DNA of 64,000 nt from positions 43,336 through 107,335 of the forward strand of contig JAFRNR010000002.1 in the NCBI GenBank assembly GCA_017430085.1. Direction: 5' to 3'. Both the position numbers and the translations under genes were made by a program. The stretch is from Lachnospiraceae bacterium (GTDB lineage: Bacteria; Bacillota; Clostridia; Lachnospirales; Lachnospiraceae). Positions 35,127 to 43,434 of this stretch are shown in pieces (positions within the stretch are counted from its first letter, which is position 1; each line of letters starts with the position of its first letter). Under the pieces are notes generated by a model. It did not search any database and had not been told where the DNA came from. It worked only from the letters and a program-made list of their open reading frames with translations.

Positions 35127-36854
35127 ATGAGACCCAAAAAAATCGTAAAAACTGTTTTTCTCGCGGTTTTCATGGCGATGTTCATCCTGGGCGGAAAAGC
35201 ACACGCCGCAGGCGGCGTCGCCATCAACAGCACCAACTTCCCGGACGCGACGTTCCGGAACTATGTGAAGGAGAATTTTGACACCAACAAGAACAACTCC
35301 CTGAGTCAGGCGGAGATCGCGGCCGCAACAAGAATAGAAGTGAGAAACATGGCTATTGATTCCCTGAAGGGGATTGAGTATTTCACTTCCATGAAAACTT
35401 TGTACTGCAACGGCAACGCATTAACGGAACTGGATGTCAGCGCGTGCACCGCCCTGGAATGGCTGAGCTGCTACGATAACGCATTGACGTCCCTGAATGT
35501 GGCCGGCTGTTCCTCCCTGCGTTTTCTTGACTGCTCCGCCAACCTGTTTACGTCTTTGAACGTGAGCAACAGTGATGCCTTGGAGAGTCTGTATTGCGGC
35601 AGCAATCAGCTGACTTCGCTGAACTGCAAGGGGTGTGATAACCTGCAGACCCTGTCCTGCGGGAACAACAAACTAAAGACGCTGAATGTGAGTTCCTGTC
35701 CGGAGCTGGGTACCATATACTGCAGCAACAATAAAATAAAATCGATCAACTGCAGCGGATGTTCCAAGCTGTATACGCTTTACTGCGTAAACAACCAGCT
35801 GACGGGTCTGGACCTGCAGGCGTGTCCTGGCTTACAGATCCTTTATTGCAACGGCAATCCGATGACCGAACTGAACATTGCTCCCTGCCGTTATCTCGTG
35901 TTCGTCTATACGAACGGCAATTATTCCGAAGACGGGACCACGAAGAACTGGATGTATATGAGCCATACGCGGGAATTGTTCCTGAACTGTGACAAATCCC
36001 TTCCCATCAGTCTGGGAGACGAGCTCGCGATCGCGACCAACCCGGAAAACATGGAACGGGGGATCGGCAACACGGCCTGGTTCTACGTTTCCGCGACCGG
36101 ATCCGGCCTGCAGTTCCAGTGGCAGTACAAATACCCGGACGGCAGCTGGAAGAATTCGATCAATCCCACGGCCAAGACTCCCTGCTTCGAGGTTACGGTG
36201 CAGGAAAAACTCAACGGTGTCCGGTACCGCTGCGTCGTGAGAGACGCCAACGGCGGGAAAGTGACTTCCACCTCTGCAAAACTGACCGTCTATTGCGGGA
36301 TCCTGGATTATACGCAGTCAGCTTCCGCCTATGTGGGCGGCAAGGCTCAATTCAGTGTGAACGCCACCGGCACCGGCCTGAAATACCGCTGGCAGGTGAG
36401 CAAGGACGGCGGCTCGACCTGGGTCAACGTGACGACCGCCAACGAAGGCTACAACACCGCCACACTAAAACTGAAGGTGAAAGCCGCCTGGAACGGCTAC
36501 CTCTACCGCTGCGTGGTCAAGGACGCGAACGGAAAAGTGCTGAGATCCCCCGGCGCGCCTCTGACCGTCAAACCGCGGATCACCAAACAGCCCGCAGCAG
36601 CTTCCGCCGCCGCAGGCGCCACCGCCCAATTCAGCGTGACCGCCACCGGCGCCGGCCTGAAATACCGCTGGCAGGTCAGCAAGGACGGCGGCTCGACCTG
36701 GAAAAACGTGACCAGCGCCAACGAAGGCTACAACGCCGCTACCCTGAAACTCGTGGTCAAATCCGAATGGAACGGCTACCGCTACCGCTGCGTGATCACG
36801 GATGCGAACGGGAAGGTATTGAAGTCCGGCGGAGCAAAACTGACGGTGAAGTAA
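35127..36854 (+). CDS. Secreted LRR and Ig-like repeat protein 3
   Basis: A 575-residue paralogue. Signal 1-28 (KAHA-A), N-cap TNFPDATFRNYVKENFDTNK with a DTNKNN loop whose acidic ligands are partly lost, then about ten 21-residue LRRs (LTSLNCKGCDNLQTLSCGNN). A variant Ig-like domain at about 290-385 is followed by two full 93-residue repeats to the end (AKLTVK). GGAGG lies 8 nt before the ATG. It has its own promoter and terminator, unlike genes 1 and 2. No anchor is visible. Confidence 0.8.
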   Translation: MRPKKIVKTVFLAVFMAMFILGGKAHAAGGVAINSTNFPDATFRNYVKENFDTNKNNSLSQAEIAAATRIEVRNMAIDSLKGIEYFTSMKTLYCNGNALTELDVSACTALEWLSCYDNALTSLNVAGCSSLRFLDCSANLFTSLNVSNSDALESLYCGSNQLTSLNCKGCDNLQTLSCGNNKLKTLNVSSCPELGTIYCSNNKIKSINCSGCSKLYTLYCVNNQLTGLDLQACPGLQILYCNGNPMTELNIAPCRYLVFVYTNGNYSEDGTTKNWMYMSHTRELFLNCDKSLPISLGDELAIATNPENMERGIGNTAWFYVSATGSGLQFQWQYKYPDGSWKNSINPTAKTPCFEVTVQEKLNGVRYRCVVRDANGGKVTSTSAKLTVYCGILDYTQSASAYVGGKAQFSVNATGTGLKYRWQVSKDGGSTWVNVTTANEGYNTATLKLKVKAAWNGYLYRCVVKDANGKVLRSPGAPLTVKPRITKQPAAASAAAGATAQFSVTATGAGLKYRWQVSKDGGSTWKNVTSANEGYNAATLKLVVKSEWNGYRYRCVITDANGKVLKSGGAKLTVK

Positions 36855-36907
36855 AGGCGGGAGAAACATCTTTCCGCGCGGGGCGGCGAATGTCCGCGTT
36901 CCCGCAG

Positions 36908-36931
36908 GGGCGGCCGAGGGCCGCCCTTTTT
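36908..36931 (+). terminator. Terminator after LRR-Ig gene 3
   Basis: GGGCGGCC (36908-36915), loop GAG, GGCCGCCC (36919-36926), then TTTTT. Confidence 0.8.
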
Positions 36932-36965
36932 ATTCTGCTGCATGATGCAGATTGTTCAGAGGCCT

Positions 36966-36990
36966 TGTAGGGGCGGCCATTGGCCGCCCT
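36966..36990. repeat. Family A-like hairpin repeat
   Basis: GTAGGGGCGGCCATTGGCCG followed by CCC: a GTAGGGGC hairpin with a GGGCGGCCA/TGGCCGCCC stem, related in layout to the A repeats at 8148 and 9681. Confidence 0.7.
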
Positions 36991-37040
36991 GTTTGTAAGT
37001 ATTTTTGGTTTGTTTTCCGTCAATATCAGCCGGCAGAGTG

Positions 37041-37069
37041 TTGACTTTTCTCTTCGGACAGAATAAAAT
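37041..37069 (+). promoter_or_regulatory. Promoter of the 50-residue gene
   Basis: TTGACT (37041-37046), a 17-nt spacer and TAAAAT (37064-37069). The leader of about 120 nt contains a GCGGAAA/TTTCCGC-type hairpin (about 37121-37142). Confidence 0.55.
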
Positions 37070-37198
37070 AATATTGATTGGATAGTTCAGGATAGGACCA
37101 CATTGTTCCCGGCACATCTGCGGAAATCGTTTTTTTCCGCGGAAGGTTTCGATTATGGTAAAAATAACAGGAAGAACGACCTGGAAAGGAGAAAAACC

Positions 37199-37351
37199 AT
37201 GATTTACAAAGAGGGACACAGTTCTTACGGGCACTGCTGGATCGAAGGAAACGGCGTGTTTTTCTGGGTATACGTGATGGACGGACGGTCGAAGTACGGA
37301 CCGTATTCGTCGCTGGCGGATGCGGAGAGGGAGTATGCAAGGTGGTGCTGA
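37199..37351 (+). CDS. Small hypothetical protein (50 residues)
   Basis: Not recognised. ATG 37199 is preceded by AAAGGAG and by a clear promoter at 37041-37069. The product has two parts: an aromatic, Gly-rich beta-like start (GHCWIEGNGVFFWVYVMDG) and a helix (SSLADAEREYARW) ending in Cys. There is no signal peptide or membrane helix. The KYGPYSSLADAE part resembles short domains in which 'GPY.s...A' joins a strand to a helix. A cytoplasmic small protein is likely. Its place between surface-protein genes says nothing firm about function. Confidence 0.6.
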   Translation: MIYKEGHSSYGHCWIEGNGVFFWVYVMDGRSKYGPYSSLADAEREYARWC

Positions 37352-37395
37352 AAGGAGATAGAAAAGAATGAAAATAGATACTTTTACTTCTGTTC

Positions 37396-37423
37396 TTGTT
37401 AATTGTATGCGATCCAATAATAT
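37396..37423 (+). promoter_or_regulatory. Promoter of the CHAP-lectin gene
   Basis: TTGTTA (37396-37401), a 16-nt spacer and TAATAT (37418-37423), about 49 nt before the ATG. A TTGACA at about 37432 lacks a good -10. Confidence 0.4.
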
Positions 37424-37471
37424 AAACAGATTTGACACTGATATATTACACTTTTTTAAGGAGTTGAAGAA

Positions 37472-40400
37472 ATGAAAAAAAGAAGAACAGCATTATTGTT
37501 TCTGGTGGTCGTACTTGCACTAATCAGTTTAGTTCTGCTGAAAAAATCGGCAGAAGCAAGCACGGGCGGCCGAAGCAGGGCAGAAGCAGTTGCATGGGCC
37601 AGAAGCCAGTTAGGCAACTCTTTGGATTACGATGGCGTATACGGAGCTCAGTGTGTTGACCTGACCAAATATTATTATGTGTTCTTGGGACAGGACGCGC
37701 CACGGGGAAGTGCAAATGAGTATTATGACGGAGGAAACTTTTGCCCGTCCGGATGGTCCTATCAGAATTATCCGGTTGCTGGAAGTGTTGCGGTTTGGAC
37801 TGGTGGAACTTATGGGCACGTTGCAATTGTAACGTCTGTTTCAGATTCTTCTTTTTCTATCGTAGAGCAAAATTATAATTACCAAGATTGGTGCACGGAG
37901 AGAACTATATCAAGAAGTAGTAGTGATGTAACTATTTTTATCCATCCAGACTTTCCTTCGGATACCTACACCCTCGACATCAACGGCTACCTTGACAACA
38001 CCAACGCCTGCAACGTCACAGGTTTTGCAACCTTTGACGTATATCTGAATAACACTCGTGTAGCGAATGACGTAGACGACTACTGCAACACTGCCGTCCC
38101 GGTCGGAACCAGCTACCGCATTTGTGACATCAGACCCAAAAGCGGAAAGGCCTATGACGGCCCGACTAACGATGCTGTGATCGGTACGCCGGGATCGAGT
38201 TGCTCGTTGGACGTTCGATTAAAGTTCCATACAGTTGACGCAACGTCATTCATTAGCAGCAACACACCTACGGTCAGCACCTATAACGGTCACACTTACT
38301 ATTTCTATTCAAAAAAGACCACCTGGCATGATGCGTATGAGGTGGCCAAAAAACTGGGCGGCTATCTGGTCACCATCAATTCTTCGGCGGAAGACAGCTA
38401 TGTTTACAATCTGGCCAACAAGAAAACATTTTGGACAGGATTGACGGACCAGGGCAATGAAGGCACCTTCAAGTGGATCAACGGGGAATCGGCATCGTAT
38501 AGGAACTGGGCTTCCGGTCAGCCGGACAATGCTCAGAACGAGATCCGTGGGGAAGAGAATTACGGAGAAGTTACTACCAGCGGAAAATGGAACGATGTTT
38601 ATCCCTTCTACAGTTCCAACGCCGGCTTCATGGTAGAGTTTAATTATGCTTATACTGTTTCCTATAACCTCAACGGCGGTTCCGGAAGCATTCCAAGTCA
38701 GACAAAACCTTACGGAAGAAGCATCACTCTGAGTACCACCACGCCTACCCGGACAGGGTATGATTTCAAGGGTTGGGCGACCAGCGCCTCCGGCAGCGTG
38801 GCGTACCAGCCGGGAGGCACTTATTCCGCGAATGCCAATGTGACATTGTACGCGGTATGGCAAGCCAAGAAGTATATCCTTGACGTCAACGGATGCCTGG
38901 ACGGCACAAACGCCAACAACGTGGCAAACTATGCGACGTTCGACGTGTATCTGGGCGGCAGCAAGGTGGCGGATGATACGACGGATTTTTACAGGGAAGT
39001 CGCTTACGACACATCATACCGCATCACGGATATCAGGCCGCTGAGCGGAAAAGCGTATTACGGGACCGTTTCCGGGAATAATGTAGTGGGAACGATGACC
39101 GGAAAACTGGACATACGGCTCAAGCTGAACACGGTAGACGCAGCGGGATATGTCGGTAAGTATACTCCTAAAGTCGGGGTATATAACGACCATACATATT
39201 ATTATTTTAGTATCCCAGTCACCTGGTACGAAGCATACGAGATTGCAAAACATTTGGGCGGTTATCTGGTTGCTGTCGGAACTGCAGAAGAGAACAGTTA
39301 TATCTGGTCGCTGACTGGCGACATCGCTTCCTGGATCGGTCTGACAGACAGGGATGCGGAAGGGACCTGGAAGTGGATCAACGGAGGAACGTCCACGTAT
39401 CGGAACTGGAAAACCTCACAACCGGACAACAGCCAGTCGAATCAGTCCGGCGCAGAAAACTATGCCCACTTCTTCGCGGGGGCCAACGGTTGCTGGAATG
39501 ACAACTGCAGTTATGCAAAGCTTGGTTTCACCGTGGAATTCGATGCGGCTTACTCCGTGACTTATGATGCGAACGGCGGGACCGGCGCTCCGGCCAAGCA
39601 GGCAAAAGCTTACGGGAAGAGCCTCGTCCTGAGTTCGACCAAACCGACCCGTACCGGTTATACCTTCAAAGGCTGGGCCACTAGCGCTTCCGGCAGCGTT
39701 GCCTATCAGCCCGGCGGAACTTATTCAGAGAATGCAAGTGTGACGCTGTACGCGGTATGGGAAGCGAACACCTACAACCTGTATCTGTACAAAAACTACA
39801 GCCGCCGGAACTATCTGGTCGATTCGGACTTTGCTTCCGGCACATTGAATACGGACTACTGGTTTAGCAGGAATACCGATATTGCAACCATTGCAGTCGA
39901 CACAACTCAGAAACACAACGGCTATAATTCCCTGAAGATCATCAACACGAGCGCCGGGGACATGAACTGGAAAGATGGAAAAGGCCAGGATCTTGCATTT
40001 GTTACGACTTCACAAGGTTCTAATCCGAATGACAATTTTGTCGGCGACGCCGGTGAGATGGTTTTGAGTTTCTGGGCAAAAAGTTCCGTTACCGGCAGTA
40101 AGATCCATTTCCGCTGGGGTTTTGAGCAGACCACCCGTTGTGTAAGCCTGACGACAGAGTGGAGACAGTATGTAATCCCGATGAACAGGGAAGAATTGTT
40201 TGGCTATATGCTTCATCCTTACGTTGATCAGCCCGGTACCGTCTGGCTCACCGAGCTCCAGCTGGAAGACGGCGACGGCATCAGCACTTTCGTTCCGGAA
40301 CACGCCTCGACTCCCATCGTGGTCTCGGCCCAGTACGGCGGGACCTATGCCGCCCCGGAGGACCCGGCCAGGACCGCGTTCATCTTTGAAGGCTGGTATA

Positions 40401-41530
40401 CCGCGCCTGCCGGCGGAGAGAAACTGACCTTCCCGCTGACGGTCAAGGCAGGCCATGAAACAGCTTACGCCCACTGGAAGATCCGCACCTATAAAGTCAC
40501 ATACGATGCCAACGGCGGCACCGGCGCTCCCTCCGCCCAGACCAAGACCTACGGCAAAGATCTGACCCTCCGCACCGCCAAGCCGACCCGTTCCGGCTAC
40601 ACTTTCCTGGGCTGGGCCACCAGCCCGGACGGCGAAGTGAAATACCAGCCGGGCGGGACTTATACGAAGAACGCGAAGGTCACGCTGTATGCCGTCTGGT
40701 ACAAAAAGACCGTCATCACAAAACAGCCGGTCAACGCAAAAGGTACCGTAGGATCGACGGTTTCGTTCTCCGTCACCGCGGATGGCGGCACCAGGCTCCA
40801 GTATAAGTGGCAATTCAGCAAAGACGGCAAGACCTGGTCCAGCTGGAGCATCGGCAAAAAGATCAACGTGAACGTGACGGAAGTCAGAAACAAGTATAAA
40901 TTCCGTTGCGTGATCACGGACATCAAGGGCAAGAAGACGACTTCCGATACCGTGACGCTCACCGTGATCCCCGAGATCGTCACGCAGCCGAAAGGCACCT
41001 CGGCTTATGTGAACGGCACCGCCAAATATACGGTGGAAGCCACCGGCGCGGGCCTGAAATACCGCTGGCAGGTCAGCAAGGACGGCGGCTTGACCTGGAA
41101 AAACGTGACCGACCAGAATGAGGGCTACAACACGCCCACCCTGAAACTGACAGTCAAAGCCGCCTGGAACGGGTACCGCTACCGCTGTGTGATCAAGGAT
41201 GCGAACGGGAAAGTGCTGAATTCCAACGGCGCGAAACTGACGGTCAAGCCGAAGATCACCGCGCAGCCTGCCGCCGCGTCGGCCAAGGCAGGCGCCACCG
41301 CCAAGTTCACTGTGACCGCCACCGGCGCCGGCCTGAAATACCGCTGGCAGGTCAGCAAGGATGGCGGCTCGACCTGGACGAATGTGACGAGCGCCAACGA
41401 GGGCTACAACACCGCGACGCTGAAACTGGTGGTGAAATCCGCCTGGAACGGCTACCGTTACCGCTGCGTGATCAAGGATGCCAACGGGAAGGTGCTGAAC
41501 AGCAGCGGAGCGAAACTGACAGTGAAATGA
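37472..41530 (+). CDS. Secreted CHAP amidase/peptidase with two C-type lectin domains, InlB-type repeats and Ig-like repeats
   Basis: A 1352-residue exported protein. Signal about 1-30. CHAP/NlpC-like domain about 32-160, with catalytic Cys61 (GAQCVDLTKYYY) and His116 (YGHVAIV), predicted to cut peptidoglycan peptides. Then a duplicated block: a beta module (YTLDINGYLDNTNACN), a C-type lectin domain with QPDN and WND calcium-site motifs, and an InlB/Flg_new-type repeat (RTGYDFKGWATSASGS). The second copy covers about 465-765. About 775-940 resembles a carbohydrate-binding jelly roll; more InlB-type repeats follow. About 1075-1352 is one variant and two full Ig-like repeats, ending in AKLTVK. 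QPD in C-type lectins usually means galactose-type binding; that is inference here. Confidence 0.82.
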   Translation: MKKRRTALLFLVVVLALISLVLLKKSAEASTGGRSRAEAVAWARSQLGNSLDYDGVYGAQCVDLTKYYYVFLGQDAPRGSANEYYDGGNFCPSGWSYQNYPVAGSVAVWTGGTYGHVAIVTSVSDSSFSIVEQNYNYQDWCTERTISRSSSDVTIFIHPDFPSDTYTLDINGYLDNTNACNVTGFATFDVYLNNTRVANDVDDYCNTAVPVGTSYRICDIRPKSGKAYDGPTNDAVIGTPGSSCSLDVRLKFHTVDATSFISSNTPTVSTYNGHTYYFYSKKTTWHDAYEVAKKLGGYLVTINSSAEDSYVYNLANKKTFWTGLTDQGNEGTFKWINGESASYRNWASGQPDNAQNEIRGEENYGEVTTSGKWNDVYPFYSSNAGFMVEFNYAYTVSYNLNGGSGSIPSQTKPYGRSITLSTTTPTRTGYDFKGWATSASGSVAYQPGGTYSANANVTLYAVWQAKKYILDVNGCLDGTNANNVANYATFDVYLGGSKVADDTTDFYREVAYDTSYRITDIRPLSGKAYYGTVSGNNVVGTMTGKLDIRLKLNTVDAAGYVGKYTPKVGVYNDHTYYYFSIPVTWYEAYEIAKHLGGYLVAVGTAEENSYIWSLTGDIASWIGLTDRDAEGTWKWINGGTSTYRNWKTSQPDNSQSNQSGAENYAHFFAGANGCWNDNCSYAKLGFTVEFDAAYSVTYDANGGTGAPAKQAKAYGKSLVLSSTKPTRTGYTFKGWATSASGSVAYQPGGTYSENASVTLYAVWEANTYNLYLYKNYSRRNYLVDSDFASGTLNTDYWFSRNTDIATIAVDTTQKHNGYNSLKIINTSAGDMNWKDGKGQDLAFVTTSQGSNPNDNFVGDAGEMVLSFWAKSSVTGSKIHFRWGFEQTTRCVSLTTEWRQYVIPMNREELFGYMLHPYVDQPGTVWLTELQLEDGDGISTFVPEHASTPIVVSAQYGGTYAAPEDPARTAFIFEGWYTAPAGGEKLTFPLTVKAGHETAYAHWKIRTYKVTYDANGGTGAPSAQTKTYGKDLTLRTAKPTRSGYTFLGWATSPDGEVKYQPGGTYTKNAKVTLYAVWYKKTVITKQPVNAKGTVGSTVSFSVTADGGTRLQYKWQFSKDGKTWSSWSIGKKINVNVTEVRNKYKFRCVITDIKGKKTTSDTVTLTVIPEIVTQPKGTSAYVNGTAKYTVEATGAGLKYRWQVSKDGGLTWKNVTDQNEGYNTPTLKLTVKAAWNGYRYRCVIKDANGKVLNSNGAKLTVKPKITAQPAAASAKAGATAKFTVTATGAGLKYRWQVSKDGGSTWTNVTSANEGYNTATLKLVVKSAWNGYRYRCVIKDANGKVLNSSGAKLTVK

Positions 41531-41558
41531 TCGGATGCGGGTTTTCCGCATACCACCG

Positions 41559-41583
41559 GGGGCGGCTGATGGCCGCCCCTTTT
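41559..41583 (+). terminator. Terminator after the CHAP-lectin gene
   Basis: GGGGCGGC (41559-41566), a 5-nt loop, GCCGCCCC (41572-41579), then TTTT. Confidence 0.7.
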
Positions 41584-41609
41584 GCATCGTGCTTTTTGCC
41601 GCTTCGCCC

Positions 41610-41638
41610 TTGCGCCGAGTTTTTATTAGTGGTATGAT
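41610..41638 (+). promoter_or_regulatory. Promoter of the zinc-ribbon/DUF6273 gene
   Basis: TTGCGC (41610-41615), a 17-nt spacer and TATGAT (41633-41638), with TGG before the -10. Confidence 0.5.
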
Positions 41639-41703
41639 AAAAAACACGGAAAAGACAGTGCAAAAGAAGCAGATCTGAAGAAATCAGAAGGAGAAATCTT
41701 GCA

Positions 41704-43410
41704 ATGAGATGCAGCAAATGCGGGAAAGAGATCCAGGCAGGCATGCGGTTATGCCAATTCTGCGGAACGCCCGTGCCGCAAAAGAATCAGCAGACAAATC
41801 AGTGGAATCGGGAAGCGGCTGAAAAACCGGCGGGCGGCGGAAGACCTTCTGCCAAAACCGCTTCGGGATCCCGGAAAAAATCAAAACTCTGGCTGATCCC
41901 CGTGCTTCTGCTGGCGGTCCTGGCTCTGGGCGCCGGCGTCTATTTCCTTTTTTTCCACGGGAAAGTGAATGTGAATGATTATCTGGTCCCGACGGTCAGC
42001 GGAGAGGACGGAAACTATTCTGTCCGCATCGGCCTGGATGCGGCGCGCATGGTCCGCGACAACAGGGATAAATTTGCCGTAACGGACGAAAACCGGCCGA
42101 AGATAAAGACTTACCTGAAACAGACGTTTCCTTCCCTCTCCACGGATCTTCTGGTGGAGGAAGCGGTCCGGAATGAGCTGAACATGGCGCTTGACAAAGG
42201 GACCGGGAGCGGCAACGTCGATCTTCAGCTGACAGAGGACGAAACGCTGGCCAAACTGGCAATCCTGGCCGCCCTGGCGGACAGAACGACGCCGGGCGGG
42301 GACAGAGGCCCCGGGAACACGCTGTACCCAGAGGTGAAGAACGGATATCTGAACAGATCGACGGGGCTTTCCCGGGGGGATACGATCCGCTTCTCCTGGT
42401 CGGGCGCCGATACCGGGAAAGTGGCCGAACTGTTCGGGGCCAAGCTGAGCTGCGGCGACGCGGAATTTGCCTTGAAGGGCGTGGAGGTGGCAGCTGTTCC
42501 GACGACGGCGGTGCCGACGACGGAAGCCCCGACGACGGAAGCGCCGACGACTGAGGCTCCGACTACGGAAGCACCGACGACGGAAGCACCGACCACGGAA
42601 GCACCGACTACCGAAGCACCAACGACCGAAGCTCCGACCACCGAGGCCCCGACTACGGAGGCTCCGACGACCGAAGCTCCGACGACCGAGGCCCCGACCA
42701 CCGAGGCTCCGACCACGGAAGCTCCGACCACGGAAGCTCCGACCACCGAGGCTCCGACCACCGAAGCCCCCACCACGCCCGTTCCGGTCACTCTGCGCGT
42801 AGGCGACATCGTGACCTTCGGCCACTACGAACAGGACAACAACTACAGCAACGGTCCGGAAGAGATCGAATGGATGGTCATGGGCGTCTTTGACGACTAT
42901 GTGGACCTGATCAGCCTGTACATCCTGGACGTGGTCCCGTTCAATCAGAACTATACCTGGGTCACGTATTCCTCAAGCAGCATCAATCAATATCTGACCG
43001 GAACGTTTTACTGGAACGCCTTCATGGACGCGGAAAGAGCCGTCATGCTGGATCACGAGATCCCGCCCAGAATGAATCCGAAATATTCGAACACGGATCA
43101 GGGCAGCGCCGTGACGGAACTGGTCTATCTTTCCGCGGTCAGCAAAGTCACGGAGTTCCTGCCCACCGACGCGGCCAGACGCTGCGCCGGCACGCCGTAC
43201 GCCGTGGCGCAGGGCCTGCACGTGAACGAGATGGGCTTCAGCCCCTGGTGGACGAGGACCATGGGCTCCGACAATTATCACGCGGTCATCGTCCGCAGCA
43301 GCGGCGAAGTGAATTTTGAGGGCTGGGACGTGACCGGCGCCGAGTATTTCGACATCGGCGTCCGCCCCGCGATCCGCGTGCGGCCGGACGCGCCGCTCGG
43401 GAAACGGTAA
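41704..43410 (+). CDS. Zinc-ribbon membrane protein with PTTEA stalk and DUF6273-like C-terminal domain
   Basis: A 568-residue protein. Residues 1-25 form a cytoplasmic zinc ribbon (CSKCGKEI and CQFCGTPV). One membrane helix lies at about 60-80 (LIPVLLLAVLALGAGVYFLFF). The external region about 85-260 is unrecognised. About 265-360 is a stalk of PTTEA units. The C-terminal domain about 365-565 begins VGDIVTFGHYEQD with EEIEWMVMGVF and ends FDIGVRPAIRVRP, the pattern of DUF6273, also present at the N-terminus of the lipase at 52469. AGGAG lies 10 nt before the ATG. It may display the domain on the cell surface. Function unknown. Confidence 0.75.
   Translation: MRCSKCGKEIQAGMRLCQFCGTPVPQKNQQTNQWNREAAEKPAGGGRPSAKTASGSRKKSKLWLIPVLLLAVLALGAGVYFLFFHGKVNVNDYLVPTVSGEDGNYSVRIGLDAARMVRDNRDKFAVTDENRPKIKTYLKQTFPSLSTDLLVEEAVRNELNMALDKGTGSGNVDLQLTEDETLAKLAILAALADRTTPGGDRGPGNTLYPEVKNGYLNRSTGLSRGDTIRFSWSGADTGKVAELFGAKLSCGDAEFALKGVEVAAVPTTAVPTTEAPTTEAPTTEAPTTEAPTTEAPTTEAPTTEAPTTEAPTTEAPTTEAPTTEAPTTEAPTTEAPTTEAPTTEAPTTEAPTTEAPTTPVPVTLRVGDIVTFGHYEQDNNYSNGPEEIEWMVMGVFDDYVDLISLYILDVVPFNQNYTWVTYSSSSINQYLTGTFYWNAFMDAERAVMLDHEIPPRMNPKYSNTDQGSAVTELVYLSAVSKVTEFLPTDAARRCAGTPYAVAQGLHVNEMGFSPWWTRTMGSDNYHAVIVRSSGEVNFEGWDVTGAEYFDIGVRPAIRVRPDAPLGKR
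42497..42780 (+). repeat. In-frame 15-bp tandem repeat coding for PTTEA
   Basis: About 18 copies of a 15-bp unit such as CCGACGACGGAAGCT, varying at third positions (GAC/GAA/GAG, ACG/ACC/ACT). It encodes a Pro/Thr/Glu stalk. The copy number is likely to vary between strains. Confidence 0.9.
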
Positions 43411-43434
43411 AGGGAGCACAGAAAGGGGACGGCC

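Noticed and set aside
30881..36854. LPXTG or SLH anchoring of the LRR-Ig proteins
   Set aside because: No LPXTG-type motif, terminal membrane helix or SLH repeat is present at the C-termini.
42500..42775. CRISPR-like array
   Set aside because: The 15-bp units have no spacers and are in-frame coding repeats. No cas gene or direct-repeat array was seen anywhere in the window.
42225..42809. Minus-strand protein made of VVGAS repeats
   Set aside because: The reverse reading of the PTTEA minisatellite; the plus frame continues into recognised domains on both sides.
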